DNA of 64,000 nucleotides from an uncultured Lachnospiraceae bacterium (lineage in GTDB: Bacteria > Bacillota > Clostridia > Lachnospirales > Lachnospiraceae), in assembly GCA_945949045.1 (NCBI GenBank), contig CAMFDG010000004.1, positions 1 to 64,000 of the forward strand, read 5' to 3'. The position numbers and the translations under genes are program-made. A model generated the notes under the pieces. It saw only the letters and a program-made list of their open reading frames with translations, made no database searches and was not told where the DNA came from. This document shows, one piece after another, positions 20,063 to 28,871 of this stretch (positions are counted from its first letter, which is position 1; every line of letters begins with the position of its first letter).

Positions 20063-21021
20063 TAAAGTTCACAGGACAGACCGCTCAGAAATGAGCGGTC
20101 TGCGTATTCTTTTAGGAAAGCTTCCCGTTCTTTTTCCTCACAGTTGTTTGCAGTCATACGGGCGTACTGCCGGATGCGCCTGCCGTACAGTACCTCTGCC
20201 TGCCGGTACAGCTCAGGAAAAGAGGTGCTGAAGGTTTCGCCCGTCCAGGGATGCGTCCAGCTTTTGTGGGAAAGATTAAGCGGATCATCAATAAAACGGT
20301 AGTAATCGCTGGCTACCATTGGCGAGAGGAAAGCTCGTCCCAAAAGGATTTTTTCAATGAGACGTGCCAATACCTTTTTCTGACCGGAGGGATCTCTTAA
20401 CAGGCGGGTGCCAAACTTCATCCACAGCGGAGCTCCGCCTAAGAGAATGTCACTTGCCATAATGCCCGGATAGGTCGAACGATAAGCGTGCACCAGCATG
20501 CGGATGATGGTCCTGTGCTGAAGAGTGGTGAGGCGGATCGTTGCGTTCTGGTGAAACTGGGAAGGATACAGATGCTTTTTCCGGTAGAGAAGCTCGGTAT
20601 CAATCTCTGTTTCGAAGTAAGCGTGCTGGCCGAAATACCTGGTGTGGGATGGAGGTGTTTTCGGGTCGTAGCCAGTGAAAGCATAGACGTAAGGGTGGAC
20701 GATGCAGTCCAGGCTGTAATGACCAATAAAACCGGCAATGTAGGCATCGGCAATTCCCAAGGCACGAAAATCCCCTGCAAAGAGCTGACGACTATCCAGC
20801 AGATGGGAGAAAAATTCTCCGGTTTTGCGGCTGTGGGCCAGAGCACCAATGTTCTGTTTATGCATCAGGTAAGAGGGCAGGTAGTAGAAAAACAGATCCG
20901 GTCCCTGCAGCCCCAGGGCAAAGGCGCTGTGATTGCGCTTCAGGTTGTCGCGAAAGCTGCCTGGGGCGAGCTTTCGAAAGGTATCAATTCCAAACAGGTA
21001 ATGTGTTGTAAAGCCTGGCAT
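20059..21021 (-). CDS. Zinc-dependent phospholipase C family protein
   Basis: MPGFTTHYLFGIDTFRKL; FALGLQGPDLFFYYLP; YIAGFIGHYSLDCIVHPYVY; ATG at 21021 with upstream GGAGG. Confidence 0.8.
   Translation of the reverse strand: MPGFTTHYLFGIDTFRKLAPGSFRDNLKRNHSAFALGLQGPDLFFYYLPSYLMHKQNIGALAHSRKTGEFFSHLLDSRQLFAGDFRALGIADAYIAGFIGHYSLDCIVHPYVYAFTGYDPKTPPSHTRYFGQHAYFETEIDTELLYRKKHLYPSQFHQNATIRLTTLQHRTIIRMLVHAYRSTYPGIMASDILLGGAPLWMKFGTRLLRDPSGQKKVLARLIEKILLGRAFLSPMVASDYYRFIDDPLNLSHKSWTHPWTGETFSTSFPELYRQAEVLYGRRIRQYARMTANNCEEKEREAFLKEYADRSFLSGLSCELY
20078..20101. terminator. Perfect hairpin inside 3' end of the - strand gene, probable terminator for the + strand gene
   Basis: AGACCGCTCA-GAAA-TGAGCGGTCT followed on + by T-rich GCGTATTCTTTT. 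Confidence 0.5.
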
Positions 21022-21199
21022 AGAATGCCTCCGATTTTTATAACATAGTAGTAAGATAGATATATTATAGTATATCCACAAAATCCGGTAAAGAACCTGC
21101 CGGAAAAATTCATAGATTATTAAGGAAGATGAGAAAAATTTATAAGTTCTTCATGGAATCCCGGTTTACACGCCGGGCATTTTGTTGTATTGTAATGGA

Positions 21200-23167
21200 A
21201 TGAAAATGAAGTTTAAGATTCGCCTGGAATATGATTGGAAAAATAATATACGTGCGTCAATTGCCATAGCGCTGGCAGTGCTTTTGTACGCGACTGTCGG
21301 ATACCATCCCGCAGCCCTCCTGGTGTTCGGGGCGGCCTATTATTTGATTAAGACCCTGCATATCGAATTGGATGAGCGGCTTCCATGGCTCTGGACGGGA
21401 CTTCTGTTTGTGGGAGGGGCAGTGTTTTCGACCTTTTCCGTACAATACCTGCTTCTGGATGCACAGCTTTTTGCAAGGCTGTCCACAGAGAAGTGGCTGT
21501 TAAATATTCTGTGTGTGCTGGTGGTGTATCTTCTGATACAGCTGTTTACCGGCAACAGCAGTGTAAGCTGTATAATTGCCAGCGTTTCCCTGCTGGTACT
21601 GGCATTTATCAACTATTTTGTATATCTGTTCCGGGGAAACGAGTTTTCCATTGCGGATATCCGTGCTGTGGGAACCGGCCTCAGCGTGGCTTCCACCTAT
21701 GCGCTGCGACTTAATGACCGGGGAGTATACGTCCTGCTGGCGGAAACCTTGTTTATCGCTCTGGTCCGTAAGTGCGAGATCCGGTTTCAGGGCAGGTGGC
21801 ATATGCGCTTAATTGATTTTCTTCTGGGTGCGCTCTGTTGTATTGCCGTTGTCCTAAATGCGGGGAATGTCAATACGGAGACATGGGAACAGAAGGGAAC
21901 CTACCTGAACGGCTATGTCCTGAATTTTGCCCTTGGGGTGAGAGACAGTTTTGTGCGTCCGCCGGAGGGCTACTCCGCGGAGGCAGTGGAGGAACTGGAG
22001 CAGCAGTATGGAGAGGATGCAGAGGCCTATTGTCAGCCGGACAAGAAGGATCCTACCATTATTGTGATCATGAATGAATCCTTTGCCGATCTGCATACCA
22101 TCGGAGATTTTGAGACCAACCGTCCGCTGACTCCCTTTATTGATTCCCTGAAGGAAAATACGGTGAAGGGATATGCTCTTTCCTCCGTATTCGGTGCTAA
22201 AACGCCCAATTCCGAGTGGGAGTTTCTGTCGGGAAATTCCATGGCTTTCCTTCCTACGGGATCCGTGGTCTACCAGCAGTATATGAACAGCACACCGGCT
22301 TCCCTGGTTTCGAATCTGAAGGAACGGGGATACACCTGTGTGGCCATGCATCCTTACTATGCCACCGGCTGGAGCAGAAATCAGGTATATCCGGATCTGG
22401 GCTACGACGAGATGCACTTTATCGATGACTTTGACCAGACAAAGCTTCTGAGGGAGTACATAACGGATGAGGAGCTGTACGACAAGATCATCGACCGCTA
22501 TGAGAACAGGGGAAGAAAGGAAAAACTCTATCTCATGGGGATTACCATGCAGAATCACGGAGGATACGGCCAGGCATATGATAATTTTGACGAGGAGTGC
22601 TTCAAGATCGGACGTTCCTACACAGATGCGAATCAGTATTTTTCCCTGATTCACGAGAGCGATAAGGCGGTGGAAAAGCTGATCAGTTATTTTTCCGGGG
22701 AGGAGGATCCGGTAGAGATTGTCTTTTTCGGAGACCATCAGCCGAGCCTGTGCAGCAGTTTTTATCCGTTGTTGAACAATAAGGGTCTGTCCGGTCTGAC
22801 GGAGGATGAGTTGGAAAATCTGTATAAGGTGCCGTTTTTTATTTGGACGAATTACGACACGCCGGAGGAAGAGGTGGATATCACAAGCCTGAACTTCCTC
22901 TCTACCATGACGCTGGAGCGGGCGGGCATTGCACTTGCGCCTTATAACCGGTTCTTATCCGAAATGCAAAAGACCGTTCCTGCCATCAATTCAAGGGGCT
23001 ATTATTCCAAAGAGGCAGGAAAGTTCCTCCATCTGGAGGAGGCAGAGGGGGAGGAGGCAGAATGGATCCGGCGCTACCGGATTCTGCAGTATAATTCCAT
23101 GTTTGATAAAAAGGGACGCAGTTCGTTATTTTTCCCTTATTATGGACAGAAAGAAGGATCATTTTGA
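21200..23167 (+). CDS. LTA synthase family sulfatase/phosphoglycerol transferase
   Basis: N-terminal multi-TM; PTIIVIMNESFADLHTIGDF; SVFGAKTPNSEWEFLSGNSMAFLP; VFFGDHQPSL. Confidence 0.88.
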   Translation: MKMKFKIRLEYDWKNNIRASIAIALAVLLYATVGYHPAALLVFGAAYYLIKTLHIELDERLPWLWTGLLFVGGAVFSTFSVQYLLLDAQLFARLSTEKWLLNILCVLVVYLLIQLFTGNSSVSCIIASVSLLVLAFINYFVYLFRGNEFSIADIRAVGTGLSVASTYALRLNDRGVYVLLAETLFIALVRKCEIRFQGRWHMRLIDFLLGALCCIAVVLNAGNVNTETWEQKGTYLNGYVLNFALGVRDSFVRPPEGYSAEAVEELEQQYGEDAEAYCQPDKKDPTIIVIMNESFADLHTIGDFETNRPLTPFIDSLKENTVKGYALSSVFGAKTPNSEWEFLSGNSMAFLPTGSVVYQQYMNSTPASLVSNLKERGYTCVAMHPYYATGWSRNQVYPDLGYDEMHFIDDFDQTKLLREYITDEELYDKIIDRYENRGRKEKLYLMGITMQNHGGYGQAYDNFDEECFKIGRSYTDANQYFSLIHESDKAVEKLISYFSGEEDPVEIVFFGDHQPSLCSSFYPLLNNKGLSGLTEDELENLYKVPFFIWTNYDTPEEEVDITSLNFLSTMTLERAGIALAPYNRFLSEMQKTVPAINSRGYYSKEAGKFLHLEEAEGEEAEWIRRYRILQYNSMFDKKGRSSLFFPYYGQKEGSF

Positions 23168-25383
23168 GACTGAGAGATTTACTGAGATATGACAATATAG
23201 TAATACAGTGCCATGACAACCCGGATGCGGATGCCATTGCCAGCGGATTTGCAGTGTATCTGTATCTGAAGGAGCAGGGGAAAATTCCCCAGCTGGTATA
23301 CGGCGGTGCAAACCGGATCCGGAAGACAAACCTGATCATGATGATCGAGGACCTTCATATTCCAATCCGACATGTACAGGAGTTGAAGGAGACGGAGCTT
23401 TTGATCATGGTGGACTGTCAGTATGGAAGCGGAAATGCACAGGTGTTTGAGGCTAAGGAGCTGGCGGTGATTGACCATCACAGGATCAGCACGAAGCTTC
23501 CTCCGATGGAACTGGTGCGCCCGAATATCGGCTCCTGTTCGACGATTATGTACCGTCTTTTGCAGGAGGAGGGCTTTGATGTCAAAAATAACAGGGAGCT
23601 TTCTACAGCTCTGTATTATGGATTGTACACAGATACCGGCGGATTTGCGGAAATTGTGCATCCGCTGGACCGGGATCTGAGGGATGAGGCCGGCTTCGAT
23701 GCGGGGCTTATGACGAAGTACCGCAATGCCAATCTGTCTCTGGAGGAACTGGAGGTTCTTGCCACGGCTCTTCTCAAAAGCGATTATCTGGATGAATACC
23801 GGGCGGCGGTTGTTCAGACGGGAAAATGTGATACGAACACGCTGGGAATCATCAGTGACCTGATGCTGGAGGTGGATGCGGTGGATATCTGCGTGGTGTT
23901 CAACCGGCAGCCGGGCGGTATTAAGATTTCCGTGCGAAGCTGTATCGACGCGGTCAAGGCCAATGAACTGGCAGCAGAGCTCTGCAAGGGCATAGGCTCC
24001 GGAGGCGGCCATGTGGTGAAGTCCGGCGGTTTTATCCAGATGGATCTGATTACCCGGGAATACTTTTCCTTTTGTAAGAAGCACCGGCTGACGCCCCGCA
24101 TGCACCTATCGGAAAACGGGCAGGAGGAGCCAACGCTTTATGGAATCAAATCGGTGCTGGAACAGCGATTTGTCAATTACATGGAGAATACGAAGTGCAT
24201 ATACGAAAGAGATTGTAAATTAGGAGAGACAAACGCGGGACGCTACCGGAGAAAATCCATTCCCTGGGGGTATGTCAGGGCCGCGGATATTCTGCCTGTG
24301 GGGACGCCTGTTACGGTGCGAACCATGCGGGGGGATGTAAATACGGTGGTACAGCCGGACATGATCCTGGCCATCGGCCCCATGGGCGGCGTGAATTTCC
24401 GGCGAGAATCGGATTTTGTGGAACAGTACCGCCTGTATCCGGATTGGACCTTTACCCTGCACGATGCAGAATATGAGCCGGTCATCAGGAATCTGGATTC
24501 GGGAGAACTGATTTCCCTTATGAATTATGCCAAGGTTTGTGTGCCCATGGGGAAGAAGACGATTTTTGCCAGGCAGCTGGACCGCAATATCAAACTGTTT
24601 CACGAGCATGACAGCGGTCAGCAGTACACCCTTGGTCAGAGAGGGGATTATCTGATCGAGGGCTTTGATCCGGTGAACCGCATTCATATTATGAAAAAGG
24701 AGCTGTTTGATTTTTCCTATTGCAGCAGCAATGATGAAGAGGGGGAAAAAGCGGTTATTTTCGATTTGGACGGAACGCTCCTTTATACGCTGGAGGATCT
24801 TAAAAATGCGGTGAATCATGCGCTGGAGGAATGGCATATGCCGGTCTGCAGTCTGGAGCAGGTGCGTCAGTATGTGGGGAACGGCGTGCGCAAACTGATG
24901 GAACGCGCAGTGCCTCAGGGAGCAGAAAATCCGGACTTTGAGCAGGCATTTGCTTCTTTCAGAGAATACTATGGACAGCACTGTCTGGACAATACCAGGC
25001 CGTACCCGGATATCATGCATCTTTTGGAGGAACTGAAGGCCCGGGGCGTTAAGACCGCAATTGTTTCTAATAAACTGGATTCCGCAGTCAAAGAGCTGAA
25101 CGCAGAATTTTTTGACGGCTATATGGTTGCAGCAATCGGAGAGATGGAGGGGGTTGCCAAAAAGCCGGCGCCGGACATGGTAAATAAAGCCTTGAAAGAA
25201 CTGGGGATGAAGAAGGAGCAGGCGGTCTATGTGGGAGATTCGGATGTGGATATCCAGACGGCGTCTAATGCCGGACTGCCCTGTATTTCCGTCACCTGGG
25301 GCTTTCGTGATGAGGAATTTCTGCTGGAGCACGGGGCATGGAGACCTATCAAAACTCCGTTGGAGCTCTTGTATCTGTTGTAG
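23164..25383 (+). CDS. DHH-family phosphoesterase fused to C-terminal HAD hydrolase
   Basis: DNPDADAIASGFAVY and VIDHHR (DHH), GSGGGHVVKSGG (DHHA1), then AVIFDLDGTLLYTLEDL ... YVGDSDVDIQTASNAG (HAD); TTG start overlapping the previous stop. Confidence 0.85.
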   Translation: MRLRDLLRYDNIVIQCHDNPDADAIASGFAVYLYLKEQGKIPQLVYGGANRIRKTNLIMMIEDLHIPIRHVQELKETELLIMVDCQYGSGNAQVFEAKELAVIDHHRISTKLPPMELVRPNIGSCSTIMYRLLQEEGFDVKNNRELSTALYYGLYTDTGGFAEIVHPLDRDLRDEAGFDAGLMTKYRNANLSLEELEVLATALLKSDYLDEYRAAVVQTGKCDTNTLGIISDLMLEVDAVDICVVFNRQPGGIKISVRSCIDAVKANELAAELCKGIGSGGGHVVKSGGFIQMDLITREYFSFCKKHRLTPRMHLSENGQEEPTLYGIKSVLEQRFVNYMENTKCIYERDCKLGETNAGRYRRKSIPWGYVRAADILPVGTPVTVRTMRGDVNTVVQPDMILAIGPMGGVNFRRESDFVEQYRLYPDWTFTLHDAEYEPVIRNLDSGELISLMNYAKVCVPMGKKTIFARQLDRNIKLFHEHDSGQQYTLGQRGDYLIEGFDPVNRIHIMKKELFDFSYCSSNDEEGEKAVIFDLDGTLLYTLEDLKNAVNHALEEWHMPVCSLEQVRQYVGNGVRKLMERAVPQGAENPDFEQAFASFREYYGQHCLDNTRPYPDIMHLLEELKARGVKTAIVSNKLDSAVKELNAEFFDGYMVAAIGEMEGVAKKPAPDMVNKALKELGMKKEQAVYVGDSDVDIQTASNAGLPCISVTWGFRDEEFLLEHGAWRPIKTPLELLYLL

Positions 25384-25436
25384 AAATTTGCTATATTTAG
25401 TAGTGACTATTTGAAACCACCAGAAAGGAGTATCGT

Positions 25437-26306
25437 GTGGAAGAACGGATTTCAGGACATACAGGACTGCTTGCACTGATTGGTTCGCCTGTGGGACATT
25501 CCGGGTCCCCGGCGATGTACAATTACAGCTTTGCAAGACTGGGGCTTGATTACGCATATGTGGCATTCGATATCAAGGAGGAGCAGGTGAAGGATGCTCT
25601 GGATGCCATGAAGCTGTTTAAGATGAGAGGCTGCAATGTGACCATGCCGGATAAGACGGAGGCTGCGAAATATGTGGACGAGCTTTCACCGGCAGCAAAA
25701 ATCATCGGAGCGGTAAATACCATTGTCAACGATGACGGGAAGCTGACCGGATATATCACAGACGGCGAGGGTTTTGTAAATAATCTGAAAGACCACGGTA
25801 TTGATATCCGCGGGAAAAAGATTACTGTTGCAGGAGGCGGCGGTGCGGCTACTGCCATTCAGGTGCAGTGTGCGCTGGATGGGGCGAGAGAGATTACCAT
25901 TTTCAACATTAAGGATGCCTTTTTTGACCGGACTCTTGCTACTGCAGAGAAGATCCGCGCGGCGGTTCCGGGTATTATTGTCAATGTATATGATATTGCG
26001 GACACGCAGAAAATGACAGCGGAGATCCTCTCAAGTGATATTTTTGCGAATGCGACCATCGTGGGTATGAAGCCGATGGATGACCAGAGCGTGGTGAAGG
26101 ACTTAAATGCTTTTCGCCCGGGACTTGTGGTTTGCGATGCAGTTTACAATCCGGAGGAGACGAAGCTGCTCCGGGAAGCGAAGGAGAAGGGCTGCACCTG
26201 CATCGGGGGCAAGGGTATGCTGCTGTGGCAGGGTGTTGCGGCATTTAAGCTGTATACAGGAATGGATATGCCGGTAGAAGAGGTAAAGGAGAAATTTTTC
26301 TCATGA
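25437..26306 (+). CDS. aroE: Shikimate dehydrogenase
   Basis: LIGSPVGHSGSPAMYN; GCNVTMPDKTEAAKYVD; VAGGGGAATAI; GTG start. Confidence 0.93.
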   Translation: MEERISGHTGLLALIGSPVGHSGSPAMYNYSFARLGLDYAYVAFDIKEEQVKDALDAMKLFKMRGCNVTMPDKTEAAKYVDELSPAAKIIGAVNTIVNDDGKLTGYITDGEGFVNNLKDHGIDIRGKKITVAGGGGAATAIQVQCALDGAREITIFNIKDAFFDRTLATAEKIRAAVPGIIVNVYDIADTQKMTAEILSSDIFANATIVGMKPMDDQSVVKDLNAFRPGLVVCDAVYNPEETKLLREAKEKGCTCIGGKGMLLWQGVAAFKLYTGMDMPVEEVKEKFFS

Positions 26307-26836
26307 TAAGGGATAATATATTTCTGATTGGGTTTATGGGTGCGGGAAAAAGCACCGTCGCCAGGGCGCTGGCAGAGCGGCTTCACTGTCCGCTGGTGGA
26401 GATGGATCAGCAGATCGTGAAGGAACAGGGCATGACCATCAATGAGATTTTTGACAAGTACGGGGAGGATCGCTTCCGGGAAATCGAAAGCCAGCTCATT
26501 CTGGATCTGGGACAGGGCGAGGCGGCGGTGATCTCCTGTGGCGGTGGTGTGGTTGTCCGCCCGCAGAATACGGAATATATGAAGAAAAGCGGCAGAATCG
26601 TATATTTGCAGGCGTCTCCCCGCACCGTATATGAGCGGGTGAAGGACAGCAGTGACCGGCCGATCCTGAAGGGACATATGAATGTGGAATATATTGCACA
26701 GCTTATGGAAAAGAGAAGAGCTCTTTATGAGGCGGCTGCAGAGCTTACCATCGTCACGGACAAAAAGACGGCGGATGAGATTGCAGGAGAAATATTGAAC
26801 AGGCTGGAGGAGACAAATGAAGCTGAATTGGGATAA
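26303..26836 (+). CDS. aroK: Shikimate kinase
   Basis: IFLIGFMGAGKSTVARALAERL; EMDQQIVKEQGMTINEIFDKYGEDRFREIE; SCGGGVV. Confidence 0.95.
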   Translation: MIRDNIFLIGFMGAGKSTVARALAERLHCPLVEMDQQIVKEQGMTINEIFDKYGEDRFREIESQLILDLGQGEAAVISCGGGVVVRPQNTEYMKKSGRIVYLQASPRTVYERVKDSSDRPILKGHMNVEYIAQLMEKRRALYEAAAELTIVTDKKTADEIAGEILNRLEETNEAELG

Positions 26837-27464
26837 TCCATTTTTTAACGGGCTGGGCAAACTTGTGGACTGTGCATGGCTCAGCATTTTGTGGTTCTTG
26901 TGCTGCATTCCGATCGTTACGATCGGTGCATCCACAACGGCATTGTATTACACGGTGCACAAATCGATCCGTGGAAACAGAGGCTATACCACCAGAAATT
27001 TTTTTAGTGCATTTAAGGATAATTTTAAACCGGCGACCCTGTCCTGGCTTGCAGTTCTTGTGGTCTGGCTGGTGCTTGTGGCAGATATCATGATTACCAG
27101 GCAGGTGCTGATGAAGGGCAGCAATATGGGCATGTTCTTTTACTTTTTCCTAATCGTGATGCTGTTTGCTATCGGGTGGGCCTGCTATGTGTTCCCTTAT
27201 ATCGCAAGATTTTCCAATACGGTAAAGGCAACCCTGAAGAATGGGATTCTTTTGGAATTAAGACATCTTCCATGGAGCCTGCTGCTCATCGTGATTCTGG
27301 CGGCAGGAGCTTTCCTCGCGTGGATCATCCCGATATTTATGTTTTTTGTACCATCGGTGGTTTCCCTGTTGTTTGATCTGATCCTTGAGCGCATTTTCCG
27401 AAGATATATGAGCCCTGAGGATCTTGAGCGTGAGCTCGAAAATGACCAGATAGATAAGATGTAA
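26817..27464 (+). CDS. YesL/DUF624 family membrane protein
   Basis: CCIPIVTIGASTTALYYTVHKSIRGNRGYTTRNFFSAFKDNF. Confidence 0.85.
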   Translation: MKLNWDNPFFNGLGKLVDCAWLSILWFLCCIPIVTIGASTTALYYTVHKSIRGNRGYTTRNFFSAFKDNFKPATLSWLAVLVVWLVLVADIMITRQVLMKGSNMGMFFYFFLIVMLFAIGWACYVFPYIARFSNTVKATLKNGILLELRHLPWSLLLIVILAAGAFLAWIIPIFMFFVPSVVSLLFDLILERIFRRYMSPEDLERELENDQIDKM

Positions 27465-27497
27465 ATTACAATTAAGTTAGAAAAGGAGAGAAGCATT

Positions 27498-28661
27498 ATG
27501 AAGATTTCAGACGCAGTAAAGTATATCGGTGTAGACGATAAGGACATTGACCTCTTTGAGAGTCAGTATGTGGTTCCGGAGGGAGTATCTTACAATTCCT
27601 ACCTGATCCTCGATGACAAGGTTGCCCTGATGGACACCGTGGATGCCAGAAAGACGGCTGAGTGGGAGAAGAACCTTCTAGAGGCTCTTGAGGGACGCAA
27701 GGTGGATTATCTGGTGGTTCAGCATCTTGAGCCGGATCATGCAGGAAGTATTCAGAGAGCTTTAGAACTGTTTCCGGAGATGACTCTGGTGGGCAATGCC
27801 AAGACCTTCAATATGTTCCCGCAGTTCTTTGACATGGATATTGAGGGACGTACTCTGACTGTAAAGGAGGGGGACAGTCTGTCTCTTGGAAGCCATACCT
27901 TAAGCTTTTACATGGCGCCGATGGTTCATTGGCCGGAGGTCATGGTTACTTATGAGAGCAGCGAGAAGATCCTTTTCTCCGCAGACGGTTTTGGAAAGTT
28001 CGGAGCCCTGGATTACGATGATCCGGAGGGCTGGGCATGTGAGGCCAGAAGATATTACTTCAATATTGTCGGTAAATACGGCGCTCCGGTACAGGCACTG
28101 TTAAAGAAGGCGGCAGGCCTTGATATTCAAAAGATCTGCCCGCTGCATGGTCCGGTGCTGGATGAGAACCTGGAGTATTACATCAATACCTACAACACCT
28201 GGAGCAGCTACCAGCCGGAGGACAAGGGCGTGCTTGTGGCATATGCTTCCATTCACGGAAACACCGGAGTAGCAGCAGAGCGCTTTGCAGAGATGCTTCG
28301 GGCAAAGGGCGTGGAAAAGGTTGTTGTCAGTGATCTTGCCCGTGAGGATATGGCAGAGGTAATTGAGGATGCATTCCGCTATGACCGGATGGTTCTTGCC
28401 GCTGCAAGCTATGACGGAGGGGTATTCCCATGTATGCAGGATTTCTTAAACCATCTGCAGTCCAAGGCTTATCAGAATCGTACGGTTGGTATCATTGAGA
28501 ACGGTTCCTGGGGACCGACTGCCGGAAGAACCATGAAGGGCATTCTTGAGACCATGAAGAATGTGACCATCCTTGATCCGATGGTGACCATCCGTTCCAC
28601 CATGAAGGAGTCTGATGTGCCTGCATTTGAAGCTCTTGCAGACGCCGTCGCAAAGGCATAA
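27498..28661 (+). CDS. FprA-family A-type flavodiiron protein
   Basis: VVQHLEPDHAGSIQ beta-lactamase-like part and flavodoxin part ASIHGNTGVAAERFAEML. Confidence 0.92.
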   Translation: MKISDAVKYIGVDDKDIDLFESQYVVPEGVSYNSYLILDDKVALMDTVDARKTAEWEKNLLEALEGRKVDYLVVQHLEPDHAGSIQRALELFPEMTLVGNAKTFNMFPQFFDMDIEGRTLTVKEGDSLSLGSHTLSFYMAPMVHWPEVMVTYESSEKILFSADGFGKFGALDYDDPEGWACEARRYYFNIVGKYGAPVQALLKKAAGLDIQKICPLHGPVLDENLEYYINTYNTWSSYQPEDKGVLVAYASIHGNTGVAAERFAEMLRAKGVEKVVVSDLAREDMAEVIEDAFRYDRMVLAAASYDGGVFPCMQDFLNHLQSKAYQNRTVGIIENGSWGPTAGRTMKGILETMKNVTILDPMVTIRSTMKESDVPAFEALADAVAKA

Positions 28662-28688
28662 TCCTATCGGAATACATACGAGATGATG

Positions 28689-28720
28689 ACCGCCGCAGGG
28701 AAGCTCCTGCGGTGGTTTTT
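28689..28720 (+). terminator. Rho-independent terminator
   Basis: ACCGCCGCAGG GAAGCT CCTGCGGTGGT TTTT. Confidence 0.85.
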
Positions 28721-28768
28721 CCTTGTTAAGGATCCATACAGTGAACAGGGATATTTTGGAAAATGGGA

Positions 28769-28797
28769 TTGCTACCTATTTCGAGATGAATTATAAT
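28769..28797 (+). promoter_or_regulatory. Putative sigma-A promoter for the GGDEF gene
   Basis: TTGCTA - 17 nt - TATAAT. Confidence 0.5.
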
Positions 28798-28809
28798 ATA
28801 ATGATACAA

Positions 28810-28831
28810 GGGTCAAAATACCTTTTGACCC
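28810..28831. promoter_or_regulatory. Perfect hairpin at the 5' end of the GGDEF leader
   Basis: GGGTCAAAA-TACC-TTTTGACCC. Confidence 0.6.
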
Positions 28832-28871
28832 TCATATCATATAATTATCATAATTGATTGGGGATGATATT

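Noticed and set aside
24220-25566. 448-aa antisense ORF
   Set aside because: Lies opposite the DHH-HAD coding sequence; no recognisable motifs, His/Cys/Arg-rich composition typical of a shadow ORF.
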